The notes beneath the pieces were generated by a model. The model did not search any database and had not been told where the DNA came from. It saw only the letters and a list, made by a program, of their open reading frames with translations. 64,000 nucleotides of DNA, from assembly GCA_963842305.1 (NCBI GenBank), contig CAWJFW010000005.1, positions 477,962 through 541,961 on the forward strand, given 5' to 3'. The stretch comes from JAIBJN01 sp963842305 (GTDB taxonomy: Bacteria > Actinomycetota > Thermoleophilia > Gaiellales > Gaiellaceae). Of this stretch, positions 8,558 through 17,788 are shown piece after piece. The stretch's first letter is position 1, and each line of letters begins with the position of its first letter. The translations under genes and the position numbers were made by a program.

Positions 8558-10871
8558 CTACCCGGAGACGGCGAGCCCAGGGCGGATCAGTCGGGCCGGG
8601 CGCTGCAGCCCCGCGTCGTTCACGTTCGGGTTGAGCGGCTCGGCGAGCGGCGGGGCACCGTAGGAGAGCCGAGTGCGGTTGGCGTCGGGTGTCCCGTACA
8701 GGGTCGTCCGCTGCCGCGGGACACGGCCGATCGCCCGGATCGCCTCCTCCATCCGCTCCGGGGGCATCTCCTGGCCGTGCGCTGCGCCGGCGGCGCGCGA
8801 GATGGACTCGTTCATCAGCGTTCCGCCGAGGTCGTTCGCCCCCGCACGAAGCGCGGCCTGCGCTCCCTCGACTCCGAGCTTGACCCAGGAGGCCTGCACG
8901 TTGGTGATCCACGGGTGGAGCGCGAGCCTGCCGACGGCGTGCATCAGCACCGCCTCGCGAAACGTCGGCCCTGGACGCGCCTTGCCCTTGAGGTAGATCG
9001 GCGCCTCCATGTGGACGAAGGGCAGGGGCACGAACTCGGTGAAGCCGCCGCTTCGCTTCTGCTGCTCGCGTAGCTCGAGGAGGTGCCGCGCCCAGCTGCG
9101 CGGGCCCTCGACGGAGCCGTACATGATCGTGGTCGTCGAGCTCAGGCCGACGCGGTGGGCGACGTCGTGGACCTCGAGCCACTGGCCGGTGGTGACCTTG
9201 TCCGGGCAGAGCGTGCGCCGCACCTCGTCGTCGAGGATCTCGGCAGCAGTGCCCGGGAGGGAAGCCAGGCCGACGTCCTTCAGCCGCCCCAGGTAGTCGT
9301 CCAGCGGGAGGCCGAGCGTCGCGGCGCCCTGCCAGACCTCGAGCGCCGAGAACGCATGGACGTGGAGATCGGGGAGGGTCTCCTTGACCGCTTCGCAGAT
9401 CTCGAGGTAGGTCTCGCCCGTGAACGCGGGGTGGATCCCGCCCTGGAGGCAGAGCTCGACGGCGCCGCGGTCCCACGCCTCCCTGGCGCGGCGCACGATC
9501 TCCTCGAGCGGGACGACGTACGGCTTCCCGCGCAGGTTGGCGGCCAGCTTGCCCTTCGAGAACGCGCAGAAGCCGCAGCGGAAGTAGCAGACGTTGGTGT
9601 AGTTGACGTTTCGCGTGACGACGTAGCTCACCTCGTCGCCGCAGACCTCCCGCCGAAGGTCGTCCGCGGCGGCGAGCACCGCTGCGAGGTCGGCGCCGCG
9701 TGCTTCGAAGAGCGCGGTGACGTCCTCCTCGTCCAACTCGGCGCCCGACCGGACTCGCGCGAGCGCTCCCGCGAGCGGCCCGGACGGTGTGCGCCCGTTC
9801 CGAAGGCGGAGGTCCGGGGTGGTGCCCGGCGCGCCCGCAGCCCAGTGTCTCTTCGCGCGCGAGCCCCGATGCGTCGGCGTGCCGCAAGATCTCCTGGGCG
9901 ATGCGCGGATCGGCCCAGCGCTCCAGGTCGGCCACGAACTCGGGATAGATCGGAAGCCGGGCGGCGAGCTCGAAGCCGTGGGCCTCCGTGCCCGCGCGCA
10001 GCCGCTCGATCTCGGGCCACGGCGCCTCGGGATTGACGTGGTCGATCGTGACGGGGGAGACGCCGCCCCAGTCGTCGATCCCGGATTCGAGCAGGCGCGG
10101 GAAGTCGTCGTAGGAGAGGTTCGGGGGGACCTGCAGGTGGACGTCGTCGGGCAGGATCTCGCGCGCGGCACGGGCCGTCCAGAGCAGATCCTCGAGCGGC
10201 GGCTCGGGGTGGTCGACCATCTTCGTGCCCGGCTTCGCACGGAAGTTCTGGACGATCACCTCCTGGATGTGTCCGTACCGCCGGTGGAGGCCGGCGATCG
10301 CTTCGAGCGCCTCGAGCCGCTCCTCCCGCGTCTCGCCGATGCCGATCAGGATTCCGGTCGTGAAGGGGACGGCCAGCTCGCCGGCGAGCCTGATGGTCTC
10401 CAGCCGGGCCTCGGGGAGCTTGTCGGGCGAGCCGTGATGGGCCATACCCTTCTCCGCGAGCCGCAGCGAGGTCGACTCCAGCATCAACCCCATCGAGGCC
10501 GACACGGGCCGCAGCAGGAGCATGTCCTCCCGCGTCATGACGCCGGGGTTGAGGTGGGGGAGGAGGCCCGCTTCGGAGACGACGAGGTCGGCCATCCGCG
10601 CGAGGTAGGAGATCGTCGTCTCGCAGCCGAGCTCTGCAAGCTCCTCGCGTGCAGCGCGGTAGCGGAGCTCGGGCTTGTCCCCGAGGGTGAAGAGCGCCTC
10701 GTGGCAGCCTGCCTCGGCCCCGGCACGCGCGACGGCGAGCACCTCGTCCGCCGTCATGTAGGCGCGCTCGCCCCGCCGCGGCGGCTGCGCGAACGTGCAG
10801 TAGTGGCAGACGTCCCGACAGAGCTTCGTGAGCGGGATGAAGACCTTCGGGGAGTACGTGACCAGGCTCAT
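8558..10871 (-). CDS. fbiC: FO synthase, CofG-CofH fusion (FbiC), frameshifted
   Basis: Two radical-SAM domains in one gene. The N-terminal CofG half has the cluster motif CRDVCHYCTF (CxxxCxxC); the CofH half has CYFRCGFC. A frameshift near 9,838 separates them at the linker; joined length is about 770 residues, close to actinobacterial FbiC. The enzyme joins 5-amino-6-ribitylamino-uracil and tyrosine to make Fo, the deazaflavin of coenzyme F420. The CofH half has its catalytic-core landmarks (LCLQGGIHPAFTGETYLEI, ITNVQASWVKLG). The ATG overlaps the cofC stop as ATGA, so the two are translationally coupled. Because the frameshift is at the domain boundary, a natural split gene cannot be wholly excluded. 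Confidence 0.9.
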
Positions 10872-11422
10872 CGGGTGGCCAGGAGGAGCTCGTAGTCGTC
10901 CGGCCGGTCGATGTCCAGCGCGAGCGAAGGATCGTCGACGACGACCGGGTGGAGGCCGGCGGCGCGCGCGTCGGCGACGGTCGTCTCCACCGGCACGCCG
11001 AAGCGCGGGACGAAGCCGTTCACCTCCGCGAGGGCGAGCGCGTTGACGCCGCCGTCGCGGGCCGGAGCCAGCGCGAGCGGGCGCGCGGCGAGCGCGAGCG
11101 CGTCGAGGGATTCGGCCGTGACGAGCGGGCAGTCGCCCATGACGACGAGCACGCCTCCCGTGGTGTCCGGGTCGGCGAGGGCGAGCGCTATCGCCTCCGC
11201 ATGGCCCGCTCCGGAGTCGTGCAGCAGGCCGATCCCCTCGCGCGCGAGGCCCGGATCGGGCGTGACCAGTAGCGTTCGCTCGATGGCCTCCGCTCCGGCG
11301 CACGCGGTCAGCACCCTGTCGAGCATCTCGACGACGAGCCCCGCGCGCTCGTCCGCGGAGAGCCGCGGCGCGAGCCGTGTCTTCGCGCCGTCGAGGCCCT
11401 TGACAGGCACGATCGCGAGCAC
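10868..11422 (-). CDS. cofC: 2-phospho-L-lactate (PEP) guanylyltransferase
   Basis: A complete 184-residue nucleotidyltransferase starting at GTG. VPVKGLDGAKTRLAPRLSA is the typical CofC/FbiD nucleotide-binding start; VVMGDCPLV holds the metal-binding aspartate; LDIDRPDDYELL is the conserved end. It makes the GDP- or GppP-activated precursor used by CofD/FbiA in F420 assembly. It starts three bases from cofD in the opposite direction and is coupled to fbiC by a 4-base overlap. Confidence 0.88.
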   Translation of the reverse strand: MLAIVPVKGLDGAKTRLAPRLSADERAGLVVEMLDRVLTACAGAEAIERTLLVTPDPGLAREGIGLLHDSGAGHAEAIALALADPDTTGGVLVVMGDCPLVTAESLDALALAARPLALAPARDGGVNALALAEVNGFVPRFGVPVETTVADARAAGLHPVVVDDPSLALDIDRPDDYELLLATR

Positions 11423-11425
11423 GCG

Positions 11426-12340
11426 ATGAGCATACAGCCGCGCTCCTACGCCGTTCTCTGCGGTGGGCTGGGCGGCTCACGCTTCGTCGATGCGCTCGCC
11501 CGGGCCGTCGGTCCCGAGCAGGTGAGCGCGATCGTCAACGTCGGCGACGACCTCGAGATCCTCGGCCTGCGCGTCTCCCCGGACCTCGACACCGTCCTCT
11601 ACACGCTCGCGGCGCTCCTGGACGAGGAGCGCGGCTGGGGCGTCCGCGACGAGACGACGCATGCCCTGGAGCTGGCGGAGCGCCTCGGCGGGGAGGCCTG
11701 GTTCACCCTGGGCGATCGCGACATCGGTCTCCACCTCGTCCGCTCGCAGCTCCTGCGTGACGGGGTTCCGCTCTCCGAGGCGACACGGAGGCTCGCGGAA
11801 CGCCTCGAGGTTGGCGTTCGGCTCCTCCCGGCCTCGGACGACCCCGTGCGTACGTTCCTGACGACGCCGGCCGGGGAGCTCGACTTCCAGACGTGGTTCG
11901 TCGCTCGGCGCCACGAGGACGAAGTAACCGCCGTCCGCTACGAGGGCGCGGAGGCGTCCCGACCGGCGCCCGGCGTCCTGGAGTCGGTCGCGGAGGCCGA
12001 GGTCGTGTTCCTCGCGCCCTCGAACCCGTTCGTCTCCATCCGCCCGATCCTCGCGGTGCCCGGAATCGCCGAGGCGCTCGCGGGCAAGCGTGTCGTCGCC
12101 GTCTCGCCGCTCGTCGGCGGGCAAGCGCTGCGCGGGCCGCTGGTCGAGATGATGGCCTCGCTCGGCTACGAACCGGGCGTGCGCGGCCTGGCCACGCTCT
12201 ACGAGGGCGTCGCCACCGACATCCTCGTCGACCCTGCCGACGCGGCCGAGCTCCCGGAAGCGCTGGTCGCGCCCATCGTTATGGTTGCGCCGGAGTCGAG
12301 AGCGGAAGTGGGGAGAGGGGTGTTGGAGGCAATCCGGTGA
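11426..12340 (+). CDS. cofD: 2-phospho-L-lactate transferase (F420 synthesis)
   Basis: A complete 304-residue CofD/FbiA protein. Family landmarks: VLCGGLGGSRFVDALAR, IVNVGDDLEILGLRVSPDLD, WFTLGDRDIGLHLVR and FLAPSNPFVSIRPIL. It transfers the phospholactate (or phosphoenolpyruvate) moiety to Fo to give F420-0 or its dehydro form. The next gene starts inside its stop codon. The first codons hold the -10 box of the divergent cofC. No TANNNT box lies 6 bases before this ATG, so its promoter probably lies inside cofC. Confidence 0.92.
   Translation: MSIQPRSYAVLCGGLGGSRFVDALARAVGPEQVSAIVNVGDDLEILGLRVSPDLDTVLYTLAALLDEERGWGVRDETTHALELAERLGGEAWFTLGDRDIGLHLVRSQLLRDGVPLSEATRRLAERLEVGVRLLPASDDPVRTFLTTPAGELDFQTWFVARRHEDEVTAVRYEGAEASRPAPGVLESVAEAEVVFLAPSNPFVSIRPILAVPGIAEALAGKRVVAVSPLVGGQALRGPLVEMMASLGYEPGVRGLATLYEGVATDILVDPADAAELPEALVAPIVMVAPESRAEVGRGVLEAIR
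11429..11434 (-). promoter_or_regulatory. -10 element (TATGCT) for leaderless cofC, inside cofD
   Basis: On the minus strand TATGCT, 6 bases, then GTG of cofC. The box lies within codons 2-3 of cofD, so RNA polymerase starting cofC-fbiC occupies the start of cofD. Confidence 0.55.
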
Positions 12341-12933
12341 TCGGAATCGTTGGCGGGAGCGGCGACTTCGGCCAGGGCCTCGCCGAGCGCCTGCGCCGCG
12401 CCGGAGAGGACGTGATCATCGGGTCTCGGACGCCGCGCGACGAGTTCGTCTCGAACGAGGAGGCGTGCCGTCGCTCCGACGTCGTCTTTCTCTCGGTCCC
12501 TCCAGGCGGCGTCGCGGACATGTCGCACGAGCTTCGCGACGCGCTTGCCGGCCGGGTCGTCGTCAGCGTCGCCGCGCCGATCGTCTTCCACGACGGCCAG
12601 GCCGGAGCTGCGCCCGGCGAGCTCTCGCTCGCCGAGATCGCCTCGGCCGCAGCGCCCGACGCCCGCATCGTCTCCGGCTTCCACACCGTCAGCGCGCGCG
12701 CGCTCGCCGACCCGGACGTCCCGCTCGAAGAGGACGTGCTCCTCGCCGGCGACGATGCCGACGCGAAAGCACTCGTCGCCGACCTTGCCGAGCGGCTGGT
12801 CGAAGGCCGGGCCGTCGACTGCGGCCGCCTCGAGGTCTCGCGCTGGCTCGAGACCCTCACGGCCGTTCTCCTCAACGTCAACCGCCGGTACAAGACCAAC
12901 GCGGGCGTGAGGGTGACCGGGCTGCCCGAGTGA
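12337..12933 (+). CDS. npdG: F420-dependent NADP oxidoreductase
   Basis: 198 residues, starting with the GTG that overlaps the cofD stop (GTGA). It opens VIGIVGGSGDFGQGLAERLR, a Rossmann motif, then IIGSRTPRDEF for NADP phosphate recognition, and SVPPGGV. Members move hydride between F420 and NADP; family features also include FHTVSARAL and NRRYKTNAGVR. Encoded in the middle of the F420 operon it would couple F420 redox state to the NADPH pool. Confidence 0.88.
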   Translation: MIGIVGGSGDFGQGLAERLRRAGEDVIIGSRTPRDEFVSNEEACRRSDVVFLSVPPGGVADMSHELRDALAGRVVVSVAAPIVFHDGQAGAAPGELSLAEIASAAAPDARIVSGFHTVSARALADPDVPLEEDVLLAGDDADAKALVADLAERLVEGRAVDCGRLEVSRWLETLTAVLLNVNRRYKTNAGVRVTGLPE

Positions 12934-13618
12934 TCGAGGTCGTCCCGCTCGCAGGGATCCCGGAGGTGCGGCCGGGCGACGACCTCGCCGGCCTCCTCGC
13001 GGACGCGCTCGATCGCGCCGGCGGACTGCGGACGAGGACGACGTGCTCGTCGTCTCCCAGAAGGTCGTCTCGAAGGCCGAGGGCCGCGTCGAGCAGGCCG
13101 CCGACCACGTCGAGGTGATCCTCCGCGAGGCCCGGGCCGTGCGTCGCCGCCGCGACGACCTGATCATCGCCGAGACGGAGCACGGCTTCGTCTGCGCGAG
13201 CGCGGGCGTGGATCGGTCGAATACGCCCGGGGACGATTGGGTCATCCTCCTCCCGCGCGACCCCGACGCGTCGGCGCGCGGCCTGCGCGACGCCCTCGCC
13301 GCACGATTCGGGACCGCGCCGGCGGTGATCGTCAGCGATTCCTTCGGCCGGGCCTGGCGACAGGGCACGACGGACGTCGCCATCGGCGTCGCGGGCATGG
13401 AGCCCCTTCTCGACCTCCGCGGAGAGAAGGACACGCGCGGCCGCATCCTCGACGCGACGATCATCGCCGTCGCCGACGAGCTCGCGGGCGCGGCGGAGCT
13501 GGTGATGGGCAAGGCGAACGGCATCCCGGCCGCCCTGATCAGGGGTTACTCGGTTCCGGCAGGCGAGGGAAGCGCGCGCGACCTCGTCATGCCGCCGGAG
13601 CGGGATCTCTTCCCCTAG
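12930..13618 (+). CDS. cofE: Coenzyme F420-0:L-glutamate ligase, frameshifted
   Basis: Starts at the GTG overlapping the npdG stop: VIEVVPLAGIPEVRPGDDLA. One frameshift near 13,035 is followed by VLVVSQKVVSKAEGRV, NTPGDDWVILLPRDPDASA and SDSFGRAWRQGTTDVAIG, all conserved CofE segments. Joined length is about 228 residues, the stand-alone CofE size, so the FMN-reductase domain found in mycobacterial FbiB is absent. It adds gamma-linked glutamates to F420-0. Confidence 0.88.
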
Positions 13619-13625
13619 TCCAGGC

Positions 13626-14291
13626 TCACGCGGACGGGACGATCCACGTGGAGCGGGCGCGGGCGAGCACCTCGCCGTCGGCCGTGAGGACCGCCGAGCC
13701 CGCGAAGCGCTTCCGGCGTTCCTCGCCCAGCCGCCAGCCGAGTACGACGTGCGGCTCACCCGGCGCCGGTAGGCGGTCGATCTCCGCCGCCATGCGCCCG
13801 AGGAGGACGCCCTCGCGCTGGAAGTCGTCCACGGCCCAGCCGCTCGGGCAGTCGAGCGCAGCCCAGACGATCTCGGCCCGGACGTCCTCGTCCGGCGTCC
13901 ACGGCGCAGCCAGCACGTCGGGACGTTCCTCGACCGGGCCCGCGTAGACACCGAGGCCGTCCTCCCGCTTCGGCCCGCAGACAAAGCACGTGTTGTAGGC
14001 GTGATGGACGAAGCCCTCGTAGCGCGTCGAGGCGTCCGCGGCCGCCTCGACCGAGACGGGCGGGGGAACGTCGATCGCGAGCTCGACCGGCTCCGCCTCG
14101 GCGACGAGCGCCCCGCCGTCGCGGACCTCGACGCGACCGTCGGCGCGGACGACCTCGAGCTCGCGTTCGAGCGGGGGCGGCAGGCGCAGCGTCACCTCCG
14201 CCAGGCCGTCGAGGAGCCCGGCGACCAGGCCGCACGCGTAACCGCCGTTCGCCGAGTCCGGCGGGCCGTTGTAGCGCGCCGGGACGATCAT
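13626..14291 (-). CDS. Thioesterase-like hotdog protein of unknown substrate
   Basis: A 221-residue protein, ATG overlapping the uricase stop (ATGA). PPDSANGGYACGLVAGLL near the start resembles the N-terminal hotdog of TesB-like thioesterases; a second half contains YNTCFVCGPKREDGLGVYAG and WAALDCPSGWAVDD, then ARSTWIVPSA at the end. The CxxCG element is characteristic of a group of actinobacterial double-hotdog proteins of unknown role. Its coupling to uricase makes it the last gene of the urate operon, but no biochemical link is evident. Confidence 0.6.
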   Translation of the reverse strand: MIVPARYNGPPDSANGGYACGLVAGLLDGLAEVTLRLPPPLERELEVVRADGRVEVRDGGALVAEAEPVELAIDVPPPVSVEAAADASTRYEGFVHHAYNTCFVCGPKREDGLGVYAGPVEERPDVLAAPWTPDEDVRAEIVWAALDCPSGWAVDDFQREGVLLGRMAAEIDRLPAPGEPHVVLGWRLGEERRKRFAGSAVLTADGEVLARARSTWIVPSA

Positions 14292-15098
14292 CGCCCGAGC
14301 GTCAGCTCGATCTGCCCGTACGGCGGCCGCGGGTCCGTGTAGACGCGCACGCGCTGATCCGCCCCGGCGACCTGCGCCGTGTCCCAGAGGCGGTTCTCGC
14401 CCACGAACGAGACCTCGTCGATCTCGGGAAAGCCGTCGAGGAGCCGCACGCCCATCTCGTGGACGAGCTCCTGGATCGAGGCCGAGTCGAAGTCCACGAA
14501 GGTCGCGGCGATGGAGTCCCGAACCGCCGTCCCGTCCGCGCGCCTTGCGAAGTCCTGGTTTCGCCAGTGGACATCGAGGTGGATGAAGAGCGGCCGGTCG
14601 CGCGAATCCGCAAGGGTCGTGTACTCGTCGCGGACGAAGCCTTCGAAGGAGCTTCCGCTGAGCTTCACGAGCCGGATCGCCTTCGCGGCCGCAGCGGTGC
14701 TCGAGCCTTCCGTCTCGGTCGAGAGTGAGGCGCGCGACGGCGCGGTCGCCGCGGACGTCGCCCTGGAACGCCTGCTCGGCGCGGCGCTCGAACGGGACCT
14801 CGCGGCCGGTGAGCTCGATCAGCTCGACCTGCTCGTACGTGGCCAGGAAGCGGCGGGCAAGGATCTCCAGGAAGCCGTCCAGCGACGCATCCTCGTACTC
14901 GAGCGCCGTGATATGGATGAAGTTCTTCATGGAGTCGGTGGCGACGACGAGCGTGTTGTCGCCCTCCGTGTAGGAAGGGACGAAACTGGCGCCGCGCAGG
15001 GTCATGCCGATCTCGGCCGCGAAGAGCGAGCCGACGCCGTCCGTGCGATACACGGACACAGCCTCCTTGCCGTAGCCGATCCTGAGAACTCGGTTCAT
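14288..15098 (-). CDS. Urate oxidase (factor-independent uricase), frameshifted
   Basis: N-terminal half MNRVLRIGYGKEAVSVYRTD carries the catalytic lysine region, followed by VVATDSMKNFIH, the TDSxKN uricase motif. A frameshift near 14,720 leads to KLSGSSFEGFVRDEYTTLA and an intact end (VSFVGENRLWDTAQVAGADQ, TLGR). Joined length is about 270 residues. Uricase oxidises urate with O2 to 5-hydroxyisourate and H2O2. It follows OHCU decarboxylase and HIU hydrolase on the same strand, so all three steps to allantoin are encoded in one operon. Confidence 0.85.
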
Positions 15099-15143
15099 GA
15101 TGAGCCTCGCCGCCGGGTTAAGGGCGGCCCGGGAGCTCAGCGC

Positions 15144-15605
15144 TCATTGTGAATCGAGTTCTCGCGAGCTCTGCCATCGGTCCACCGCGATCGCGACGAG
15201 CTCGTCGCAGCCCGTCTCCAGCTCCTCGGGCCGCGTGCGCCGGAGCCGCTCACGGAGTACCGGAACGATCTCGGCCCGCGGACGCCGGTCGACGAAGACG
15301 ACGAACCGAAACCCGAACCGATCCTCGTAGGCGGCGTTCAGCTCGGCGAGCTCTGCGAGGACGGCGGCGTCCTCCTCGACCGGCGCTCCTTGCTCGGCCG
15401 CCGACCGGCCGCTGAGCCGGGGCTCGCCGATGCGCGGATGGTGGGCCAGTGCCTCGACCCGATCCTCCTCGGGCAGGCCGGCGAGCACCGCGCGCGCACG
15501 CTCGAGGGGATCCTCCTCCGCGGCCAGGACCTCCACGAAGCGACTGCGCGCCTGAAAGAGGTCGGCGAGCTCGTCCACGCTCAGCTTCCGCGGTAGATCG
15601 CGCAC
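15144..15605 (-). CDS. OHCU decarboxylase
   Basis: About 153 residues from a GTG start reading (M)RDLPRKLSVDELADLFQAR. The active-site motif ALAHHPRIGEPRL is clear, with the catalytic histidine in HPRIG, and FGFRFVVFVDRR is the conserved late segment. It decarboxylates 2-oxo-4-hydroxy-4-carboxy-5-ureidoimidazoline to S-allantoin. The start overlaps the HIU hydrolase end by 25 bases, so I preferred this GTG over upstream codons that read through the hydrolase in the wrong frame. Confidence 0.85.
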   Translation of the reverse strand: MRDLPRKLSVDELADLFQARSRFVEVLAAEEDPLERARAVLAGLPEEDRVEALAHHPRIGEPRLSGRSAAEQGAPVEEDAAVLAELAELNAAYEDRFGFRFVVFVDRRPRAEIVPVLRERLRRTRPEELETGCDELVAIAVDRWQSSRELDSQ

Positions 15606-15871
15606 GAGTAGGGGGAGAGGAGGAGCGGGACGTGGTGGTGTCCCTCGCCGAGCTCGACCTCGACCTCGACGCGCCGGAAGAACGGCGAGCGCGGATGGAA
15701 GACGAGCCGGTAGACGTCGGGAGCGAGCTCCTCGCCGCCGAGGTCGGCGACGCGGCCGTCCTCGTCCGTCTCTCTCACGGAGAGCAGGGTCTCGCCCTGG
15801 AAGAGCTCGACTCGGATCCCGCGCGCGGGCTCGCCGCGCTCGGTGTCGAGGACGTGCGTGGACATGCTCAT
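15581..15871 (-). CDS. 5-hydroxyisourate hydrolase (transthyretin-like)
   Basis: 96 residues, start MSMSTHVLDTERGEPARGI, the first conserved histidine in STHVLD. The C-terminus is SCAIYRGS, the YRGS tetrapeptide diagnostic of HIU hydrolases as opposed to transthyretin. It hydrolyses 5-hydroxyisourate to OHCU. It is the first gene of the urate operon; a second ATG two codons later could also be used. Confidence 0.92.
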   Translation of the reverse strand: MSMSTHVLDTERGEPARGIRVELFQGETLLSVRETDEDGRVADLGGEELAPDVYRLVFHPRSPFFRRVEVEVELGEGHHHVPLLLSPYSCAIYRGS

Positions 15872-15879
15872 TCGACGGC

Positions 15880-15885
15880 ATCGTA
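15880..15885 (-). promoter_or_regulatory. -10 element (TACGAT) for the urate operon
   Basis: Minus-strand TACGAT, 8 bases before the HIU hydrolase ATG. It shares two bases with the plus-strand TATTCT box of the divergent aminotransferase gene, so the two promoters cannot be occupied together. Confidence 0.45.
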
Positions 15886-15889
15886 TTCT
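15884..15889 (+). promoter_or_regulatory. -10 element (TATTCT) for the aminotransferase gene
   Basis: TATTCT, 6 bases, then GTG. It lies in the 12-mer GTATTCTTGCCT, which recurs exactly upstream of coxM at 26,308-26,319. Confidence 0.55.
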
Positions 15890-15895
15890 TGCCTC

Positions 15896-17187
15896 GTGGA
15901 CGAGCGCGAGCGCTTCCTCATCCGCTACGCGGGCTCCTTCGCGCCCGAGCCGATCGCCAGGGCGGAGGGCGCATGGGTCGAGACGACGAGCGGCAAGCGG
16001 ATCCTCGACTTCACGTCCGGCCAGATCTGCTCGACGCTCGGGCACAACCATCCGCGTATCGCGGCGGCCGTGCGCTCGTCGCTGGACGAAGTCGTCCACC
16101 TGAACTCGTGGATGCTCTCGGAGCCCGTGCTCGCGCTCGGTGAGCGGCTCGTCGGGCTCTTCCCGGCGCCGCTCGACCGGGTCCTGCTGCTGAACACCGG
16201 CACCGAGGCGAACGAGGTGGCGCTGAAGATCGCCAAGATGCACACGGGGCGCTGGGAGGTCGTCGGCCTCACGCGGAGCTTCCACGGGCTCCTGTCCGGG
16301 ATCGCCTCGGTGAACTTCTCGATGGCGCACTCCGGCTACGGGCCGGTCTTGCCCGGCTCCTATGCGATTCCGGCGCCGTATGCCTACCGGTGCCCGGTTC
16401 GCCACTGCGACGGCGCCTGCGACTGCACGTGCCTCGAGGTCGGGTTCGAGCTCGTCGACCAGCAGTCGATCGGCTCCCTCTGCGCACTGGTGGCCGAGCC
16501 CGTGCTCTCCGCGGGCGGGATCATCGTCCCGCCGGACGGCTACTTCCGGCGCGTCCGCGAGCTCCTGGACGAGCGCGGGATGCTCCTCGTCATGGACGAG
16601 GCGCAGACCGGCTTCGGCCGCCTCGGGACGATGTTCGGCTTCGAGCACGACGGGGTCGTGCCCGATCTCGTCGGCCGTCTCGAAGACGCTCGGCGGCGGC
16701 TTGCCGCTCGCGGCCACCATCACCTCGAGCGCGATCGAGCAGGACTGCTACGAGAAGGGCTTCCTCCACGTCACTTCGCACGTCTCCGACCCGCTGCCCG
16801 CGGCCGCGGGCATGCGCGGTGCTGGACGTCATCGCGGAGGAGGACCTGGTCGAACGCGCCGCGGCCAGGGGCGAGTACATGCTCGCCCGACTCGGGGAGC
16901 TGCAGGCGCGGCACGAGTCGATCGGCGACGTCCGCGGGCGCGGGCTCCTGGTCGGGCTCGAACTGGTCGAGGATCGTGAGAGCCGGCGCCCGGCCGACGC
17001 GCTCGGCGCCGCCGTGACCCGGGAGTGCTACGAGCGTGGCCTGTCCATGAACATCGTCCGCTCCCAGGCGCACGCGAACTGCTTCCGCATCGCGCCGCCG
17101 CTGACGGTGTCGGAGGAGGAAATCGACCTCGCGGTCGAGATCATGGACGCCGCTCTCCATGCGGTGCGGGAGCCGGCGGCGGCGTAG
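15896..17187 (+). CDS. Class III PLP aminotransferase (dialkylglycine decarboxylase-like), frameshifted
   Basis: Starts at GTG with DERERFLIRYAGSFAPEP. Landmarks: FTSGQICSTLGHNHPRI, LLLNTGTEANEVALKIAKM, LTRSFHGLLSGIAS, and the PLP-aspartate box VMDEAQTGFGR. Two frameshifts, near 16,675 and 16,815, interrupt the catalytic-lysine segment (VSKTLGGGLPLA) and the following loop; removing one G restores the first. Joined length is about 430 residues. The PGSYAIPAPYAYRCP segment is close to 2,2-dialkylglycine decarboxylase, but a cysteine-rich insert (CPVRHCDGACDC) is unusual. Divergent from the urate operon with overlapping promoters. Confidence 0.8.
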
Positions 17188-17255
17188 TGGCCGCCCCGAC
17201 GGCTAACGTATAGAGGCCCGAGCAGGGTCGGGGGGCGTCGACGAAGGGGCTGCGG

Positions 17256-17459
17256 ATGGGTTCGAGCTCGAAACGACAGACGACGATGGCGAAGATGGCG
17301 CGCGAGCGGGCGCTCCAGGAAAAGCGCGAGCTCAAGCGGCAGAAGAAGGAAGCGCGCAAGCTGGCGAAGGCCGCCGAGGCCGACGGGGGTGCCGCCCCCG
17401 TCGATCACGAGCTTCCGCTCTACGGCGAGGATCGCGAGCGCACCGACCTCCACGACTGA
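17256..17459 (+). CDS. Small basic coiled-coil protein, conserved hypothetical
   Basis: 67 residues, starting MGSSSKRQTTMAKMARERA. The middle (ALQEKRELKRQKKEARKL) is a strongly charged helix likely to form a coiled coil; the tail is acidic (YGEDRERTDLHD). Upstream is CGTATAGAGG (about 17,210), a possible -10, and a G/C-rich imperfect inverted repeat. Not recognised functionally; small RNA- or nucleoid-associated proteins have this kind of composition, but that is only a guess. Confidence 0.55.
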   Translation: MGSSSKRQTTMAKMARERALQEKRELKRQKKEARKLAKAAEADGGAAPVDHELPLYGEDRERTDLHD

Positions 17460-17500
17460 CCGGGCTCGCTCCCGAGCCCCGTCTTCTCTCAGGAGGTCAC

Positions 17501-17788
17501 ATGTCCACGTATCTCGCCGTTGCGGCGGCAACCTGGGGCGTCGCGATGGCGCTCGCTCCGCTTCTACAGATCCGCGCGATGCGCGCTCACGGAACGTCTG
17601 CCGCAGTGTCGGTCGGCTACCAGCAGGTGTTGCTCGTCGGGTTCGTGCTCTGGCTGCTGTACGGCGTCGCCATCGCGAACGTCCCGCTGATGATCACGAA
17701 CTCGGTGGCGGCGGTCGCCTCGGTCGCGACGATCCTCGTCGCGCTCCGTTTTCGCCGGTCGGCACAGCCGTCCGCCAAACCCTCCTAG
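17501..17788 (+). CDS. SemiSWEET-type sugar transporter
   Basis: 95 residues with three predicted membrane helices and a basic tail. VLWLLYGVAIANVPLMITN matches the third-helix signature (W..YG......P....N) of the PQ-loop/SemiSWEET family, and QQVLLVGF precedes it. Such proteins dimerise to form a sugar uniporter. An AGGAGGTC ribosome-binding site lies 8 bases before the ATG. The stop shares CTAG with the convergent amidohydrolase gene. Confidence 0.75.
   Translation: MSTYLAVAAATWGVAMALAPLLQIRAMRAHGTSAAVSVGYQQVLLVGFVLWLLYGVAIANVPLMITNSVAAVASVATILVALRFRRSAQPSAKPS

Noticed and set aside
8558..10871. FbiC as two natural genes, cofG and cofH
   Set aside because: The shift lies at the domain boundary, but no start codon with a ribosome-binding site precedes the CofH half and fusion is the rule in actinobacteria. 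Kept as a single frameshifted gene, with the alternative noted.
16675..16815. Programmed frameshifting in the aminotransferase
   Set aside because: No slippery heptamer or downstream structure; single-base changes at G/C runs explain it, as in many other genes here.
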